NCBI RefSeq assembly: GCF_964204865.1
Contig: NC_135261.1
Coordinates: 14,322,001-14,386,000 of the forward strand
DNA length: 64,000 nucleotides
Direction: 5' to 3'
From: Styela clava
Taxonomy: Eukaryota > Chordata > Ascidiacea > Stolidobranchia > Styelidae
The notes beneath the pieces are model-generated. The model ran no database searches. It was not told the origin of the DNA and saw only the letters and a program-made list of their open reading frames with translations. Position numbers and translations under genes: made by a program. Shown in pieces: positions 49,101 through 61,100 of this stretch (positions are counted from its first letter, which is position 1; each line of letters starts with the position of its first letter).

Positions 49101-52100
49101 TCAGCAATGAATATAATACTTCGTGCATTACTGTATCAGTATTAATATAATCAAAGAAAATATTATATCGAACTAAAATCAAAATGAACACTAGATGAGA
49201 GTAAGCCTGACTAATGAAACACTTGTAACATACTCACCGGAATTTCAGATTTGTCTCTGATTCCGTCTTTTTTTCAATTGCTCCAGTGCTTTCAGAATTC
49301 TGTGCCTGAGAAGCTAAGATAATATTAACAATATCTAAGCCTAATAAAATTCGTAAAATATTTACATGTAATTTGTAGATTTTCCTTGCATCCGTCTTTT
49401 CCTAATCTTCTCAGACCCTGCATAGTTCTGTGCCTGAGAAGCTAGAATAACATTAAAAATATCTAAGCCTAATAAAAACCCTATTATTCCTAATGGCGGG
49501 AATGGGTCTAAATCTATCTATACCAAATAAAATAATAACAACAAAAAAGCCATGGCAACCTGTTAATACTTTTCTTTTTTGTCGGTGTCACGATATCCTG
49601 GTTCCTGTTGAAAATATCTTAGAAATAGAAGTGAAATCATAATTATGACTAACACAGATAGAAAAATATGGATAGAGCATATTACTAAAAAAGCTTTATT
49701 ATTAAATATTCAATTTCAGCAATGAATATAATAATAATACTTCGTGCATTACTGTATCAGTATTAATATAATCTAAAGAATATTATATCCAACTAAAATC
49801 AAAATAAACACTAGAAGGCGTAAGCCTGACTAATGAAACACTTGTAACATACTTACCGGAATTTCAGATTTGTCTATGATTCCGTCTTTTTTCAATTTCT
49901 CCAGTGCCTTCAAAATTATGTGCCTGAGAAGCTGAGATAACATTAACAATATCTAAGCCTAATAAAACTTGTAAAAATATTTGCATTCAATTTGTAGATT
50001 TTTCTTGTATCAGTCTTTTCCTATTTTCTTCATTGTTTCCTTGTATCAGTCTTTTCCTAATTTCCCCATTGCATTCATAATTCTTTGCCTGAGAATCTAG
50101 AATACCATTAAAAATACCTAAGCCTAATAAAAACCCTATTAATCCTAATGGCGGGTATTTCTAACGGTGGGAATGGGTCTAAATCTATCTCTAACAGAGC
50201 AAATATAAAAAACAAAAAAAGCCATGGTAAGCCTGTGAATACTTTTCTTCTTTGGTCGGTGTCACGACATTCTGTTTCCTGTTGAAAATACCTCAAAAAT
50301 AAAAGAGAAAATAAGGATTAGGACAATTAAAATAGGCAAATATGGATAGAGCCTATTACTAAAAAAGCTTTAATATTAAATATTCAATATCAGCAATGAA
50401 TATAATACTTCGTGCATTACTGTATCAGTATTAATATAATCAAAAAAAATATTATATCGAACTAAAATCAAAATGATCACTAGATGAGAGTAAGCCTGAC
50501 TAATGAAACACTTGTAACATACTCACCGGAATTTCAGATTTGTCTCTGATTCCGTCTTTTTTTCAATTGCTCCAGTGCTTTCAGAATTCTGTGCCTGAGA
50601 AGCTAAGATAATATTAACAATATCTAAGCCTAATAAAATTCGTAAAATATTTACATGTAATTTGAAGATTTTCCTTGCATCCGTCTTTTCCTAATCTTCT
50701 CAGTCCCTGCATAGTTCTGTGCCTGAGAAGCTAGAATAACATTAAAAATATCTAAGACTAATAAAAACCCTATCATTCCTAATGGCGGGAATGGGTCTAA
50801 ATCTATCTATACCAAATAAAATAATAACAACAAAAAAGCCATGGCAACCTGTTAATACTTTTCTTTTTTGTCGGTGTCACGATATCCTGGTTCCTGTTGA
50901 AAATATCTTAAAAATAGAAGTGAAATCATGATTATGACAAACACAGATAGAAAAATATGGATAGAGCATATTACTAAAAAAGCTTTATTATTAAATATTC
51001 AATATCAGCAATGAACATAATACTTCGTGCATTACTGTATCAGTATTAATATAATCTAAAGAATACTATATCCAACTAAAATCAAAATAAACACTAGAAG
51101 GCGTAAGCCTGACTAATGAAACACTTGTAACATACTTACCGGAATTTCAGATTTATCTATAATTCCGTCTTTTTTCAATTTCTCCAGTGCCTTCAAAATT
51201 ATGTGCCTGAGAAGCTGAGATAAAATTAACAATATCTAAGCCTAATAAAACTTGTAAAAATATTTACATTCAATTTGTAGATTTTTCTTGTATCAGTCTT
51301 TTCCTATTTTCTTCATTGTTTCCTTGTATCAGTCTTTTCCTAATTTCCCCATTGTCTTCATAATTCTTTACCTGAGAATCTAGAATACCATTAAAAATAC
51401 CTAAGCCTAATAAAAACCCTATTAATCCTAATGGCTGGTATTTCTAACGGTGGGAATGGGTCTAAATCTATCTCTAACAGAGCAAATATAAAAAACAAAA
51501 AAAGCCATGGTAAGCCTGTTAATACTTTTCTTCTTTGGTCGGTGTCACGACATTCTGTTTCCTGTTGAAAAAACCTCAAAAATAAAAGAGAAAATAAGGA
51601 TTAGGACAAATAAAATAGGCAAATATGGATAGAGCCTATTACTAAAAAAAGCTTTAATATTAAATATTCAATATCAGCAATGAATATAATACTTCGTGCA
51701 TTACTGTATCAGTATTAATATAATCAAAAAAAATATTATATCGAACTAAAATCAAAATGATCACTAGATGGGAGTAAGCCTGACTAATGAAACACTTGTA
51801 ACATACTCACCGGAATTTCAGATTTGTCTCTGATTCCGTCTTTTTTTCAATTGCTCCAGTGCTTTCAGAATTCTGTGCCTGAGAAGCTAAGATAATATTA
51901 ACAATATCTAAGCCTAATAAAATTCGTAAAATATTTACATGTAATTTGTAGATTTTCCTTGCATCCGTCTTTTCCTAATCTTCTCAGTCCCTGCATAGTT
52001 CTGTGCCTGAGAAGCTAGAATAACATTAAAAATATCTAAGCCTAATAAAAACCCTATTATTCCTAATGGCGGGAATGGGTCTAAATCTATCTATACCAAA

Positions 52101-53290
52101 TAAAATAATAACAACAAAAAAGCCATGGCAACCTGTTAATACTTTTCTTTTTTGTCGGTGTCACGATATCCTGGTTCCTGTTGAAAATATCTTAAAAATA
52201 GAAGTGAAATCATGATTATGACAAACACAGATAGAAAAATATGGATAGAGCATATTACTAAAAAAGCTTTATTATTAAATATTCAATATCAGCAATGAAC
52301 ATAATACTTCGTGCATTACTGTATCAGTATTAATATAATCTAAAGAATACTATATCCAACTAAAATCAAAATAAACACTAGAAGGCGTAAGCCTGACTAA
52401 TGAAACACTTGTAACATACTTACCGGAATTTCAGATTTGTCTATGATTCCGTCTTTTTTCAATTTCTCCAGTGCCTTCAAAATTATGTGCCTGAGAAGCT
52501 GAGATAACATTAACAATATCTAAGCCTAATAAAACTTGTAAAAATATTTACATTCAATTTGTAGATTTTTCCTGTATCAGTCTTTTCCTATTTTCTTCAT
52601 TGTTTCCTTGTATCAGTCTTTTCCTAATTTCCCCATTGCCTTCATAATTCTTTACCTGAGAATCTAGAATACCATTAAAAATACCTAAGCCTAATAAAAA
52701 CCCTATTAATCCTAATGGCGGGTATTTCTAACGGAGGGAATGGGTCTAAATCTATCTCTAACAGAGCAAATATAAAAAACAAAAAAAGCCATGGTAAGCC
52801 TGTTAATACTTTTCTTCTTTGGTCGGTGTCACGACATTCTGTTTCCTGTTGAAAATACCTCAAAAATAAAAGAGAAAATAATGATTAGGACAAATAAAAT
52901 AGGCAAATAATAAAAACCCTATTATTCCTAATGGCGGGAATGGGTCTAAATCTATCTATACCAAATAAAATAATAACAACAAAAAAGCCATGGCAACCTG
53001 TTAATACTTTTCTTTTTTGTCGGTGTCACGATATCCTGGTTCCTGTTGAAAATATCTTAAAAATAGAAGTGAAATCATGATTATGACAAACACAGATAGA
53101 TAAAAATATGGATAGAGCATATTACTAAAAAAGCTTTATTATTAAATATTCAATATCAGCAATGAACATAATACTTCGTGCATTACTGTATCAGTATTAA
53201 TATAATCTAAAGAATATTATATCCAACTAAAATCAAAATAAACACTAGAAGGCGTAAGCCTGACTAATGAAACACTTGTAACATACTTAC

Positions 53291-53365
53291 CGTAATTTCA
53301 GATTTGTTTATGATTCCGTCTTTTTTCAATTTCTCCAGTGCCTTCAAAATTATGTGCCTGAGAAG
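53291..53365 (-). other. Mini-exon-like segment, last array copy
   Basis: It has the same 75-nt layout with donor GTAAGT. Frame 0 contains KALEKLKKDGIINKSEI. Between this and 43113, about nine copies of this type (75 nt, mostly GTAAGT) and seven of a second type (76 nt, GTGAGT) can be followed; the second type is open in a different frame (AQNSESTGAIEKKTESE). Confidence 0.4.
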
Positions 53366-54289
53366 CTAAGATAACATTAACAATATCTAAGCCTAATAAA
53401 ACTTGTAAAAATATTTACATTCAATTTGTAGATTTTTCTTGTATCAGTCTTTTCCTATTTTCTTCATTGTTTCCTTGTATCAGTCTTTTCCTAATTTCCC
53501 CATTGCCTCATAATTCTTTGCCTGAGAATCTAGAATACCATTAAAAATATCTAAGCCTAATAAAAACCCTTAATGGCGGGAATGGGTCTAAATCTATCTA
53601 TACCAAATAAAATAATAAAAACAAAAAAGCCATGGCAGGATTGGTTAATACTTTTCTTCTTTTGTCGGTGTCACGATATCCTGGTTCCTGTTGAATATAT
53701 CTTAAAAATAGAAGAGAAAATAATGAATATGACAAACACAGATAGGAAAATATGGATACAGAATATCAATAAAAAAAACTTTATTAATAAATATTGAATA
53801 TCAGCAATAAACATAATACTTCGTGCATTATTGTATCAGTATTAATATATTCAGAAAAATATTATATCGACTAAAGTCGAAATGAACACTATAGATGAAA
53901 AGCTCTGTTAATACTTTTCTTCCTTTGTCGTTGTCACGATATCTTGTTTTCCTGTTGAAAATTTCTCCAAAACTACAATAGAATATAATGAACATGACAA
54001 ATAAGATAGCTAAATATGGAAACAGCATATTACGAAAAAAGCCTATTAAAAAATATACAATATCAGTAATTAATCAGTCATGTTCAATAACAGTAATAAA
54101 AATATAAGAATAACGTAGAATGAAAGAATCATTTTAAACTTATCATACCAGTACATCAAATACAGGATTGCATTGCAGGGTGTTAAAATACAAATAACAA
54201 TTGTATTTTAGTTTTCTGAGCTATGATTCAATTCATTAATAAAGAGAAGAATCCGTTTGCAGTTATTCAAATTACATAAATAGTTAGTT

Positions 54290-54560
54290 CCTCACGGGTC
54301 GACCCATGTCAAACTTCCGCATATAATCCTTTTACAGTGTGTATGACATTTTGGTATAGTTTCAATCAACAGTCGTATTTGATATAAAAGACATGTGTAT
54401 GTGCTGCCCAATGCATTTGTTTGGGATCACATATTAGTAATCAGTGCACATACATACGAGCTTAAAGTAGGTATGGCAATGGAATACAGTCTCAAACAAC
54501 AGTCTATTTTTTTATATAGAAGTCTTGTGTGTGCCCTCGATGCATTTGTTGGCTAGCACA
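54290..54560. repeat. Diverged two-copy repeat of ~125 bp
   Basis: The order (TATGACATTTTGGTATAGT / TATGGCAATGGAATACAGT), AACAGTC, ATATA, TGTGT, GATGCATTTGTT-like, CACATnTTAGT is repeated twice in direct orientation. Non-coding. Confidence 0.5.
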
Positions 54561-54562
54561 TC

Positions 54563-54662
54563 TTAGTTATCTTTAATAAAACTTTTCTTCATATTCAAAT
54601 AATTGAGTTGTATTTTCTTTTGAAACTCAGAAAGATTTTTCAAGTTCCATAATTGAAGAATC
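54563..54662 (-). CDS. Candidate terminal exon, unrecognised
   Basis: On the minus strand the acceptor ATATTTTTACAG is followed by a 100-nt open stretch (phase 1) reading ILQLWNLKNLSEFQ and ending SFIKDN then TAA, with an ATTAAA near the end. It lies upstream of the array on the same strand. It could be the last exon of another gene or chance. Confidence 0.25.
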
Positions 54663-54669
54663 CTGTAAA

Positions 54670-55172
54670 AATATATATACATTTAGTTATTATGCACTTT
54701 TATAGTAGAGGAAGTAAATAATGATCAACCTTTTACGTATGATGAGTCTCTACAAGACACCTATAACGTGTTGGGCGATGACGCTGTGCGACTTCCTTGG
54801 ACTTATAACCTGCCAGTTTTCTCGATATTAACAACTCCACATCTTTGAATATGATTGAAGTCTATTACTGGCAATGAAATATCCAGTCTACATGAACAAA
54901 GTACGAGAAACGAATAATATGTGATGAAAAACGTCAAAAAGTGTGCTGATAAAAATGGTTATTGTAGAGGTCGAAACGCATAATGTAGAAGCCAAAACTA
55001 TTAACCCTACTATTCACATATGTCAATATATTGGGACATCTGTCATACTTGGTCATAATGTATTGGGTTGCTAAAGTTTACGACCAACCTAAGTATGTCG
55101 ACAACATACTTAATTCCAAAATATGCAAGCAATAGCAACTTTAATTTATGCAATATGAATAAACCCTATCAT
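54670..55172. other. Stretch without a recognisable gene
   Basis: AT-rich; no exon-like or repeat signal that I can support. Confidence 0.35.
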
Positions 55173-55300
55173 TTACCCAAAATAAAAAAAACAAGCAAAC
55201 AATCCGATTATTACGGCAATTAAATTAACACTACTTGAACGACAAACTTCTAATGCGAAATAACCTTTATATAGCCGACTTGAAATGATCCGAAATAATA
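55173..55300 (-). repeat. Dispersed repeat related to 27430-27540
   Basis: The minus strand shares AGTCGGCT, TTAGAAGTTTG, AGTAGTG, TAATTTAATTG and TTGTTTGCTTGTTTTTTTT in order with 27430-27540 plus. The hydrophobic 61-codon frame over 55173-55358 is therefore more likely repeat sequence than a gene. Confidence 0.5.
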
Positions 55301-55685
55301 TTAAACAAACAAGAATATGAGAAGACTGATACAAGATTTTGTTGAAGTCAATCAACATGCCTCTTTTCTCCCCGCAAACAGAAGATGAAATTGCCTTAAA
55401 GAGAGAAGTCTATGAGCGATCATTCACCAAAAGTACAATGCCCGATAACTTTCGAAATACCCCGGGTCAAATATATATATATACGGAAGAAAACAATTAA
55501 ACTTTGTCTGTTGCTCAGGAAATAAATCTTAGTAGTGGTATGTGTAATATACTATTACATGCTTGAGATGGCTTAAAAAAGATGCTATTTGATATCATAC
55601 GAGTTTTTTAGGTTTGCAGTAAAAGAGTATATATCTATTTTAGACATTACATTAACGTCCATTACATTATACTAGTGATTCCAAC

Positions 55686-56480
55686 TAAGAGATGTACCGA
55701 TACCTTTTGTCGCCGATACCAATTCGACAACAACGATAAAACGACGATATTAAAATTTTAAAGCAGAAATTGCCTACATTTACATGCTATGTAATTCTTA
55801 TCCCAGGTGTGCAGTCGAAACAAGTTAAAGTAACAGTTTGCAAGATTTATTCATGCCACACAATTTTTTAGATTTGAAAAAGACATATTTAAGATAAAAA
55901 GAAATTAATGTTTTGGATCCTGATACGTTTTTATTTAAATATATTGCACACTGATGTTAATTTTATCGGTGTTCGGTTAGAAAACTCATCGGGTTTGGCT
56001 ACTGTAGGTGGTAAAAGAAACAAATGTTCACTCATTCTATCCAACTGATAAATCGAGTTGCGTGCGCAGAATTTTATGCCATTATAACGTCGTATTTTGT
56101 ATTTTGCACATCGAAAAATTCACATTCGATATATTTCTTCATAATTTCCATGTAATGTCAAAATTGTCAATATAAAAAAAGGTTGCAATAATAGCCAAAT
56201 TAGTAGAGCTAGTTGGGCTGATAAATGGCTTAAATCAGGTCATAATCATATTCCCGTTTCTATTCGCGCGGTTTGGAAACAGCATTGCTCCTACCTAACG
56301 AGGATAATACCGCGAACACGATCACTCCAAGCAAAAAATAATTTCAATATCAGTATTTCAACCTACTTTGTAAAACATTCAGGAATAGATTAAAAGTGTA
56401 TTTATCAAGGAAATATCAGTCTACATTTAGCCGATATCAATACGAATACCGATACCCAATACCTTTTACCGAAAGCCTTT
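55686..56480. mobile_element. ~0.8-kb non-autonomous hAT element, inverted third copy
   Basis: It starts AAGAGATGTACCGATACCTT and then TTGTCGCCGATACC, the complement of the right end of 18650-19448. It continues with matching internal blocks (TATAACGTCGTATTTTG, TGATAAATGGCTTAAA, CCATGTAAT) and fades into CCGATACCC motifs near 56470. More diverged than the other two; the target duplication is not recognisable. Confidence 0.7.
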
Positions 56481-56647
56481 TATAATAGGTTTGACCAGCA
56501 CTGGCTGCATGTGTAACGACATTGATGTTTATTTTAAGCAGAAGGTAAAACACTCATTTCAAGCATTCCGAACCGAAATTGAAATAAATGAAAAGTCAAT
56601 ATACCGCAATTAATGATAAAATAAAACTAGTAAATAATACACGATAG

Positions 56648-59600
56648 CAGTGGCGGCGCGTGGTCATTTTGACAACCGGGGCAAGCTACTGCGGGACCAA
56701 GTCACCCCCAACTACGGGGACAGGATGAGCGCTGTAAGTTCTCCCATCATTTTATGAGTATAAAAACCATTCCATCGGTAACAACCAATCGGCAAAAGCG
56801 ACAATTTTTAACGATAAGAAAGTGTCTTTAAAACCGGTCCCAGTCAAGGGATTAATAAATATAGACATAGTTTATTTTGAAACCTCTTTCAAAAGGAAAG
56901 GCAATATTTACCCAGATAAATACAATGACATATCAACAGAAACTTCGGGAAAGCAGACAAAACCTAAAATAAGGTTTAAAATGTTACTATGAAGAAAGGA
57001 GAGTTAAAGCAAAGATAAGGACATGCGTCGCTCACTCATAGATATATATGCTGCTAAACTGCTACTGCTTGAACATATATGCAACACGCCGCGGTTTCTT
57101 GGAAGCGAAATGCTCAATACCGCGCTGATTAAAGTCATGCATCCCAGAAATAACGTCTCTGTGAATGGATAAAACAGCCAAGGAATTTAATCTATCTTGC
57201 TTCATTGTGTTTCTGAGATACGTTTTAATAAGCTTCAGCGTGCTGAATGTTTGCTCTGCGTCGGCGGAAGAAATAGGCGTCGTCAAAATGATGTCCAGAA
57301 ATTTTGCAGACGCCGCAAAGGTAGTTACTAGAGTGTTATCTATGAGGAACCCATAGAGCGCGCAAGTTGATGTGATGTTCAAAAAAGTTTGATTGGTGTA
57401 TATACATCGCAATTCATTTACCAATTTACCCACGTTTATCATGGGGTAAAATTTGACGACAGTAGCCAACAAATGGATTGGAAATTGACGTGCAAATTTT
57501 GAGAAAATCTTGGGGGTTCATCAAAGAGAACGCGGCAAGGTGTTCAGTGCGCAGACGGTCGCCTATTTGATTCACCAGAATGTCACAGCAATCCTTTGCA
57601 GACAAAATCAAACGCTGCGTTGTTTGCCCGCGGCGTAAAGAAGCACTTCATGTGTCGTCGTATTTTATTGTTTCCCGGATACGAGATACAGCATCGCAGA
57701 AGTCTGAAATACACGACTGCACAGACGCTCTCCATCCATTAGCCTTGACTGCAATGCGCCGTATAATACATCCACGTGATAGAATATTGTGGAGAAAAAA
57801 GCGAGAAAAAATGAAAACTCACCATCTTCTAGCAGACGCCTTAGACCTGCCGCCTCCCTCACAGAGCGTTCGTCCCAAACCGGAGAGCTCTGAATGCCAT
57901 TGAAACACTCAATGAGCTCAGACCTAATTTCGGACACGCCCTGCACCACGCATGATTGAAAGTTCCAACGTGTTGGTGCACAAGCTGGGAGACGGCGGCT
58001 ACATATCTGGCGAAGGAGGTCAGAGCGCTTCGGCGAAACGGAAAAAAACATTTGCAAAAAATATACGGACGAGAGGGGTATCAAGAAACATATTATTAAT
58101 AACGAGGTCAAATTTGTGTGCATAACAATGTAAAAAATGCGCATGAGGAAAATCTTCTTTTATAACTTGAACACCATGTTTCGACCCACTCATGACTGCC
58201 GCGACGTCATGAGTTTGAGCTATCAATTTTGACTTCGCGTTGTAAGGATGTAACACTTCTTTCAGTACAGCGGATATCCCGCAAGTCGTGTGATCAACGA
58301 TTGGTACAAAGCTGTGAAATCTCTCGGTAGATTTACCATCTTTTACAAACCGAAAAATCACAGCCAGTTGGGAAACGCACGTGATGTCAGTTGTCTCGTC
58401 AGACTGAATCGAAAGGAACTGGCAATTCTCAACTTCCAGAGCCAAATGTTGTAAATAAATTTGATACATTGAGTCGAGCAAATCATTTTGGATATCCTTA
58501 GATGTCCCTTTCGAAACAGTTGCGGCATCAAGATGATCTCTCAATACTGTATTTAGGGATGCGGTGTATTCCACCATATCCAAAAATACCCCTTTATTAG
58601 AAGAGCCAGCCCGTTCATCGTGCCCACGGAGGGACAGCTCGTGACAACCAATAAACTTCAAAACATCTATCAATCGACCGAAAACATGGCGGGTTTTCTC
58701 GACGTTTTGGTTGTGCCGACGAATAGAAACCGCACGTCCTTCATCCAACTGTGCTGCAATATTAACATTTCCGAATGTTCGGTATTTTACTGCATTGTCC
58801 AGATGCTCCATAGAAGATTGATGACCCCTGGCACGATCGGAAAGATGTTTAAGATCTCTATAACCAAATTTACACCAACGTGAGTCACGGGCGGTAGCAA
58901 AAAGTAGGCAATAAAAACAAAAAAGTGCATTTTTGTCCTCGCTGTAACACAACCATTCGTGTTTTTTATACCAAGTTTCTGCGCAAAATGTACGCCGACG
59001 CTTTCCTCCGTCATGGGATTGTTCCAGTAAACAATTTTTTGGTTGATAAGGCCCAAGACGTTGTACCTCTAATTTTTGTTCCAGCGGCAGCTGCGAAAAC
59101 GGAGTGCGAAGTAGTGCATCAATCTTATTCATTATGAGGTCTAAGTCTAAGAAATGCGAAGCCGGAAAGAAGTGAGGAGCTCAAACGGAATGTGGAAAAT
59201 CGAAAGCAAATGGACTAAAGGTCTCTAACTGATTCAAATAGCGAAACAAGCGACAAAAACGAAGGCTAGGAAACTATCAACTCTTCAAGCAACCAACGAA
59301 CGAGAAGGAATGCTTGAATATGTCAACACGTTGTTGTAAGAAACGTCGGCATTGTGTCGTCATAATTTCGGGGCTAGCCCCGATCGGCCCCGATGATTTA
59401 GTAAAAGAAACAGAAAACAAACGAGACAAACGCGGCGAGTGGAAGATAAAAGAGAGAATACGATATACAATGAGCAACCGGGGCAAAATCGGCGTCGCCC
59501 CATCGACGTTCGGCGAAGGCTTTGCAAGCGAAAAATGAACCATGTCGGGAGAATATGGCTAATGTAGACAGTCTGTGCAGCCGATATTGAGGTATTTTTC

Positions 59601-59672
59601 AAATATTTTTTATTATACCGAAAAAACAACCGGGGCATTGCCCCGGTTGGCTCTATTGACGCGCCGCCACTG
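56648..59672. mobile_element. 3.0-kb hAT element with perfect target duplication
   Basis: The ends CAGTGGCGGCGCGT and ACGCGCCGCCACTG are inverted repeats, with a second inner pair AACCGGGGCAA / TTGCCCCGGTT. The flanks carry a perfect 8-bp duplication CACGATAG (56640-56647 and 59673-59680). It holds one transposase-like gene on the minus strand. Its base composition is richer in G/C than its surroundings, and the exact duplication suggests a fairly recent arrival. Confidence 0.92.
57062..59132 (-). pseudogene. TTF-finger hAT transposase (ZMYM1-like), frame-broken
   Basis: From the ATG at 59132 the first 370 codons are open: N-terminal GPYQPK, a TTF-type finger (W-x-x-YS...ALFCFYCLLFA...KHLS...H), then FLSIQSDETTDITCVSQLAV with the first catalytic-region acidic residues, and HCYAHKFDLVINN. 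The frame changes near 58030; the second piece (to 57665) has LPACAPTRWNF. It breaks again near 57640 and near 57450; the last piece ends with the hATC dimerisation segment (SSADAEQTFSTLKLIKTYLR). The total span of about 690 codons is normal for this family. The three breaks would abolish a full product unless they are sequence errors. The enzyme would excise and insert elements carrying the matching ends. Confidence 0.85.
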
Positions 59673-59679
59673 CACGATA

Positions 59680-61100
59680 GTAATACAAACATTTGGTAAA
59701 AAAATCACTATTCAAGACAGACAAAATTATTGCAAAATGAACATATCATATTGGGTTAGTTTAGCTGTCCTCAGTTAATATTTGGACGTGATTTGACTTA
59801 AAATTATTCTAATGTGAATCAAGCATCAAAATTAGAACCAAGCTGAAGTATAAAATGCTACAATCAGAAGATAACCCGTAAGTTACAATGACAATATATT
59901 TTCGTGGCATCAAGATACCAGAACAACACAACGCAAAGAACTACAGAAACAAATGTTCGTAGAAGTATGTAATGGACAGACATTTTTCCTCTTTACAGGT
60001 ATCCCATATTTTCCTCTTTATATTGTTCACGGCGTTCTATATTTTGTACTAAACCCAAAGAGGGTTTATTTGATTTGAGAGATTCGTTTTCCTATATGAC
60101 TTAGATTTACAGTCACGTTAACATATTTTAGGATATGATTTTAAAACAATCGCACTACAAATAGGAGTTTTAGGATTTACCTACATGAAAGCCAGTAAAA
60201 CCCGCATTTTTATTTTTTTAAAAGCTCAAACTGATATGATTTTGTCACAATTACATCCAAGCTCCTTCAGTTAACAGTTAATTGGACGTGTTTTAACCTT
60301 AAATATTCTAATACTCTCCAACATTAAAATTAGAAGCAAGTTAAAGTAGCAAGTAGAGTTAAGTTGAGCAAGTTAAAGTAGAGTTTATAAATGTCCACTT
60401 ATTAGCAGAGGTTCAGCTAAAATAGAAGAACAAACGATTAAACGAAGGCTTAAATAATATGACTCGGCATGTGTGCAATGTAAATTGGATATTTTCTGCC
60501 TTGCCAGCCTGTTTGGGACTGTTTTCTATGCGCTGGAAAATATGAATATTCAGTGTAAGCGTCAAATATACAACAGTGCAGCCTACAACAGATTTAGCAA
60601 CCAATCACAAGAAATCATTTTTTTTTACTACATTGAATACCCGACAGCCAGACTGCACCTTCTGAAAAGGAGTCTGAACAACAACCGTTGGTATATCGAG
60701 CGCACAAACCGAGGATAAACAGATCGAGCAATAATCAAACACAGCAATTTGATAACAATCACAAACTATATAAAAGGTGTTGTACAGAGACAAATCAAAA
60801 CGTGAAATAAAAATCTAGCCTTGACAAAATGAAAAATTTGAAATGTTAGGAACTCCGGAAAAACATACGATTGAGCGAGGGATTAATAAATATGACCTGG
60901 CATGCGTGCAGTGTAACTAAGATTTTTCTAGCTTGTCAGCTTGCTTAAAACATTTTAACTTTTCGTTCAAAAATAAACCATTTCAACACACATATTAGAA
61001 ACTATAAATATTCAGTGTCAGCGTCGGATAAATACCAATTCAGCTAATAAAACAGAACCATTCTAAAGTATTCGCAATCCCTAATGAAGAACAAACTGAT
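59680..61100. repeat. AT-rich region with diverged direct repeats
   Basis: TCAGTTAA(n)TTGGACGTG, CTTAAA(n)ATTCTAAT, CATCAAAATTAGAA-like and AAGCAAGTTAAAGTA-like blocks occur in order near 59770-59860 and 60270-60350. ATATGACyxGGCATGyGTGCA and TATTCAGTGTnAGCGTC occur near 60458-60562 and 60893-61024. The frames at 60413-60793 are not convincing genes. Confidence 0.45.

Larger units (their letters stand above)
42615..54060. repeat. Satellite-like array of ~640-bp units
   Basis: The landmark AATGGCGGG recurs at about 42754, 43405, 44053, 44852, 45484, 46134, 46789, 47588, 48223, 48861, 49493, 50149, 50784, 51432 (variant), 52065, 52717, 52932 and 53573. Two unit types alternate: one with ACGATATCCTGGTTCCTG, the other with ACGACATTCTGTTTCCTG and an added TATTTCTAACGGTGGG. 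From 48223 on the A-B dimer repeats every ~1.28 kb; 44053-46789 repeats at 46789 with a ~2.74-kb period. Two intervals (44053-44852 and 46789-47588) are ~800 bp through an extra sub-repeat, and one (52717-52932) is shortened. Within units TATCTAAGCCTAATAAAA recurs. The 62-residue frames on the minus strand (RYFQQETECRDTDQRRKVL) are by-products or exon remnants. Confidence 0.9.

Noticed and set aside
44013..52863. Repeated 62-codon minus-strand frames (RYFQQETECRDTDQRR) as separate genes
   Set aside because: They recur only because the satellite unit repeats, and corresponding frames in the other unit type are closed. They are reported as part of the array.
55173..55358. Hydrophobic 61-codon ORF as a membrane protein
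   Set aside because: It coincides with a dispersed repeat shared with 27430-27540, and its hydrophobicity follows from T-rich sequence.
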